A stretch of 64,000 bases of DNA from Flavobacterium ovatum (GTDB lineage Bacteria; Bacteroidota; Bacteroidia; Flavobacteriales; Flavobacteriaceae): positions 372,001-436,000 of the forward strand of contig NZ_CP160035.1 in NCBI RefSeq assembly GCF_040703125.1. Direction: 5' to 3'. Below are positions 61,740 through 64,000 of the stretch, piece after piece. Position 1 is the first letter of the stretch. Each line of letters opens with the position of its first letter. The notes beneath the pieces are model-generated. The model did not search any database. It was not told the origin of the DNA and was given only the letters and a program-made list of their open reading frames with translations. Made by a program: the position numbers and the translations under genes.

Positions 61740-63980
61740 TTACGATTTTACTAATTTATCTTTTTTTTGAGATGTATTTTGTTTTGAAACAGGCTTTGTT
61801 TGTAAATCATCCAACACATTTAATGCTTCTTCCACATAAATGTCCTTAGACAATGATTCATGCCATCTGTCTCTTTTCTCTTTTAATATATTATCCTTCT
61901 TGGTTTCATCCAACTCATAAGGCAAAGAGGTAAATTGTAAATTATTTTTATACTGAGAAATCGGTTTGTATTTTTTAGCCTTCTCCTCAATATCTTTCTG
62001 GGCTAGTCTGAATTTATCTAGATTCAAACTATACGTATTCTCTACGCTTCTACTATCTATCCATTTAGCATTTTCATCAATTAATTTAAATTGCTCACTA
62101 GAATCAATACGTTTTTTACTATTTAAGATTGCTTTATTGAAATTCTCGTTTTTGTTCCAAACGGTGTATTCAGCAGCATCAATTTTATCCCATGGCATTG
62201 CATTTTCTACATCACGCTCCCCCATTTTCAAATAAGAATATCGATCTGGCATTACAACATCGCTACTAACTCCTTCCAATTGTGTAGAACCTCCATTGAT
62301 TCTATAAAACTTTTGAGTAGTCGTCTTAAGCGCTCCTAAATCCCCAACAGCACTATTGCGTACAAATTGGTTTAAGTCAATCACATTTTGAACAGTTCCT
62401 TTACCATAGGTTTGTTTACTACCAATGATAACTCCTCTTTTATAGTCTTGAATGGCTGCAGCCAAAATTTCAGATGCCGAAGCCGAAAAGCTATTAACCA
62501 TAATAACTAATGGTCCATCCCATTCTATTTTTTTATCACGATCAAACAGCACTTCTTTTTTCCTACCAGCAGATTTAATTTGGACAATTGGGCCTTCATT
62601 AATAAATAAACCCGCAATATCCACTACCGTTGACAATGACCCACCACCATCATCACGAACATCAAGAACAATTCCATCGACTCCAACTTTCTTTAAACGT
62701 TCAACCTCTAGTGCAATATCTTTTCCAGCGTCTCTTCCGTTTTTATCTTCAAAGTCAATATAGAATTTAGGTAAATAAATAACTCCGTAATTCAGACCAT
62801 TTTTATTTACAATGCTTGATTTCACATAGGTCTCTTCAATTTCAACAATATCTCTAATAATTGAAATTACAGTAATTGTTCCGTCAACTTTTTTTACCGT
62901 TAAACGTACCTCAGTGCCTTTAGGACCTTTAATTTTCTTCACCACATCATCTAGACGCATCCCTACCACATCTACAGGATCAGCAGTTCCTTGTGCCACT
63001 TTCATCACTACATCACCGGCTTCTAACTGTTTACCTCTCCATGCTGGCCCACCTGATATCAATTCAGAAATTTCAGTGAAATCATTTTTCTTTTGAAGAC
63101 GAGCACCTATCCCTTCTAACTTTCCACTCATACTAACGTCAAAACGTTCTTTTTCATCAGGAGCAAAATAATTAGTATGGGGATCAAAACGAGCAGTAAT
63201 CGAATTAATATAAACTGAAAACCAGTCATTTCTATTCAAATCTCCCATAAAACTAAAGTACTCATCTAGTGATTTTTTAGAACTTTCTCTTGTTTCTTTT
63301 TCTAGTTCTTGAACTGATTTAGGTTCATCATTGTCTTTAACTTCTGTTTTTTTGATTTTTGGAGTTACTTCAATAGTAACAGGATTCCCTTCTTCAATAT
63401 CATCAGTAGAAGAAACATCTTCTACAATTCCTTTGGCTTTGTTTTCTTGTACCTTCAGTCGATCTGTCAATGAAGAAAGCGCTGACAACTTAATTTGTTT
63501 GCGCCATTTTTCATTTAATTCTGCACTATTTTTTGCGTATGGAGCTTTTTCATAATCTGTATTAAAGCTTTCGTCAATAGTAAAATCGAATGGTTTTGCT
63601 AAAATCGATTTGTAGATATCTTTACTTTCACCCATTCTTTTCATCAATCTTTCATAGGTCAATGTAAAAAACGTCAAATCTTTGTTTAAAATTTGATTGT
63701 CAATTTCAGTCTCATATTTTGAAAATTCATCAATATCAGATTGCAAGAAAAAACGCTTAGAAGGGTCTAGCGCCTGAACATAATCCTTATAAACACCTTT
63801 TGAAAAAGTATCATCAATAGCGGCTGGACTATAATGTCCTTTTTCTATTACAAATGTTAATAATTCCAAAAGAAGCTTGTCCTTATCAGGGTCTGATTCG
63901 TTTTTATAGTTGCTATTAAAGGCAAACAATGTTATTGAAAGAACAACAATTGTAAGAAGTATTTTATAATGTCTTTTCAT
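61740..63980 (-). CDS. prc: Tail-specific (carboxy-terminal processing) protease, S41 family
   Basis: The 746-residue protein is a Prc/Tsp-type periplasmic protease: signal-anchor (about 5-22), N-terminal helical domain (LLTFVIEKGHYSPAAIDDTFSKGVYKDYVQALDP), PDZ domain (ISGGPAWRGKQLEAGDVVMKVAQG), and the S41 core with catalytic Ser in NSFSASASEIL and Lys in SKQTYGKGTVQ. It degrades or processes envelope proteins from their C-terminus. It starts 20 bases from the window end, so its promoter lies outside. Confidence 0.95.
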   Translation of the reverse strand: MKRHYKILLTIVVLSITLFAFNSNYKNESDPDKDKLLLELLTFVIEKGHYSPAAIDDTFSKGVYKDYVQALDPSKRFFLQSDIDEFSKYETEIDNQILNKDLTFFTLTYERLMKRMGESKDIYKSILAKPFDFTIDESFNTDYEKAPYAKNSAELNEKWRKQIKLSALSSLTDRLKVQENKAKGIVEDVSSTDDIEEGNPVTIEVTPKIKKTEVKDNDEPKSVQELEKETRESSKKSLDEYFSFMGDLNRNDWFSVYINSITARFDPHTNYFAPDEKERFDVSMSGKLEGIGARLQKKNDFTEISELISGGPAWRGKQLEAGDVVMKVAQGTADPVDVVGMRLDDVVKKIKGPKGTEVRLTVKKVDGTITVISIIRDIVEIEETYVKSSIVNKNGLNYGVIYLPKFYIDFEDKNGRDAGKDIALEVERLKKVGVDGIVLDVRDDGGGSLSTVVDIAGLFINEGPIVQIKSAGRKKEVLFDRDKKIEWDGPLVIMVNSFSASASEILAAAIQDYKRGVIIGSKQTYGKGTVQNVIDLNQFVRNSAVGDLGALKTTTQKFYRINGGSTQLEGVSSDVVMPDRYSYLKMGERDVENAMPWDKIDAAEYTVWNKNENFNKAILNSKKRIDSSEQFKLIDENAKWIDSRSVENTYSLNLDKFRLAQKDIEEKAKKYKPISQYKNNLQFTSLPYELDETKKDNILKEKRDRWHESLSKDIYVEEALNVLDDLQTKPVSKQNTSQKKDKLVKS

Positions 63981-64000
63981 AAAGTTAATTATAGCATTCA

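Overview
The window looks like the chromosome of a Flavobacterium-type member of the Bacteroidota. It is AT-rich. Promoter boxes fit the TAnnTTTG -7 pattern of this phylum, and start codons are preceded by A-rich TAAAA-like sites rather than GGAGG. Gene content also fits: a PorT-type T9SS barrel, TamL, a GLPGLI protein paired with a TonB-type receptor, DUF5686, a 2TM protein and an AccD without a zinc ribbon. I see no tRNA, rRNA, CRISPR array, prophage or complete insertion sequence.

Region 1 (about 0.1-25.3 kb) is a sulfur amino-acid island. On the minus strand cysH, cysD, a DUF2490 barrel, cysN, a siroheme sulfite reductase, a Met8-type siroheme synthase, an FNR and the catalytic half of a split methionine synthase (metH) run from sulfate to sulfide and methionine. 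A TSUP transporter and an Rrf2 regulator lie beside the cysH promoter, and one 16-bp motif occurs at both the cysH and the TSUP promoter. A Bro-N protein follows. Next come metZ, osmC and a three-function fusion of a MetX-like acyltransferase, aspartokinase and homoserine dehydrogenase behind a SAM-I riboswitch. After these are metY, an old-yellow-enzyme gene with a Crp-type regulator, and metK (plus strand) behind a SAM-II long-loop riboswitch. Between the fusion gene and the region upstream of metY I find three short Met/Cys-containing leader ORFs, each followed by an intrinsic terminator and a possible antiterminator. They look like translation-controlled attenuators and are the most novel signal in the window.

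Region 2 (25.3-39 kb) carries a frameshifted barrel pseudogene, a TonB-like receptor with its GLPGLI partner, a deoxynucleoside kinase with an upstream secreted protein, an isolated PL7 alginate lyase lipoprotein, a membrane pyrophosphatase with an unusual Cys-rich tail next to a soluble pyrophosphatase, DUF5686 and pdhB.

Region 3 (39-53.4 kb) is mostly housekeeping: etfBA, a bifunctional nuclease, thyA, folA and small proteins, ubiE-porT, trmH, tamL, fbaA, accD and an ABC permease. Region 4 (53.6-64 kb) is purH, the rod-shape cluster mreBCD-pbp2-rodA, and a convergent pair of a DNA/RNA endonuclease lipoprotein and a tail-specific protease.

Intergenic DNA is rich in short-period direct repeats and in dispersed structured repeats. 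One of these supplies the N-terminal codons of the siroheme synthase, and another is part of a 79-bp tandem duplication at that gene's end.
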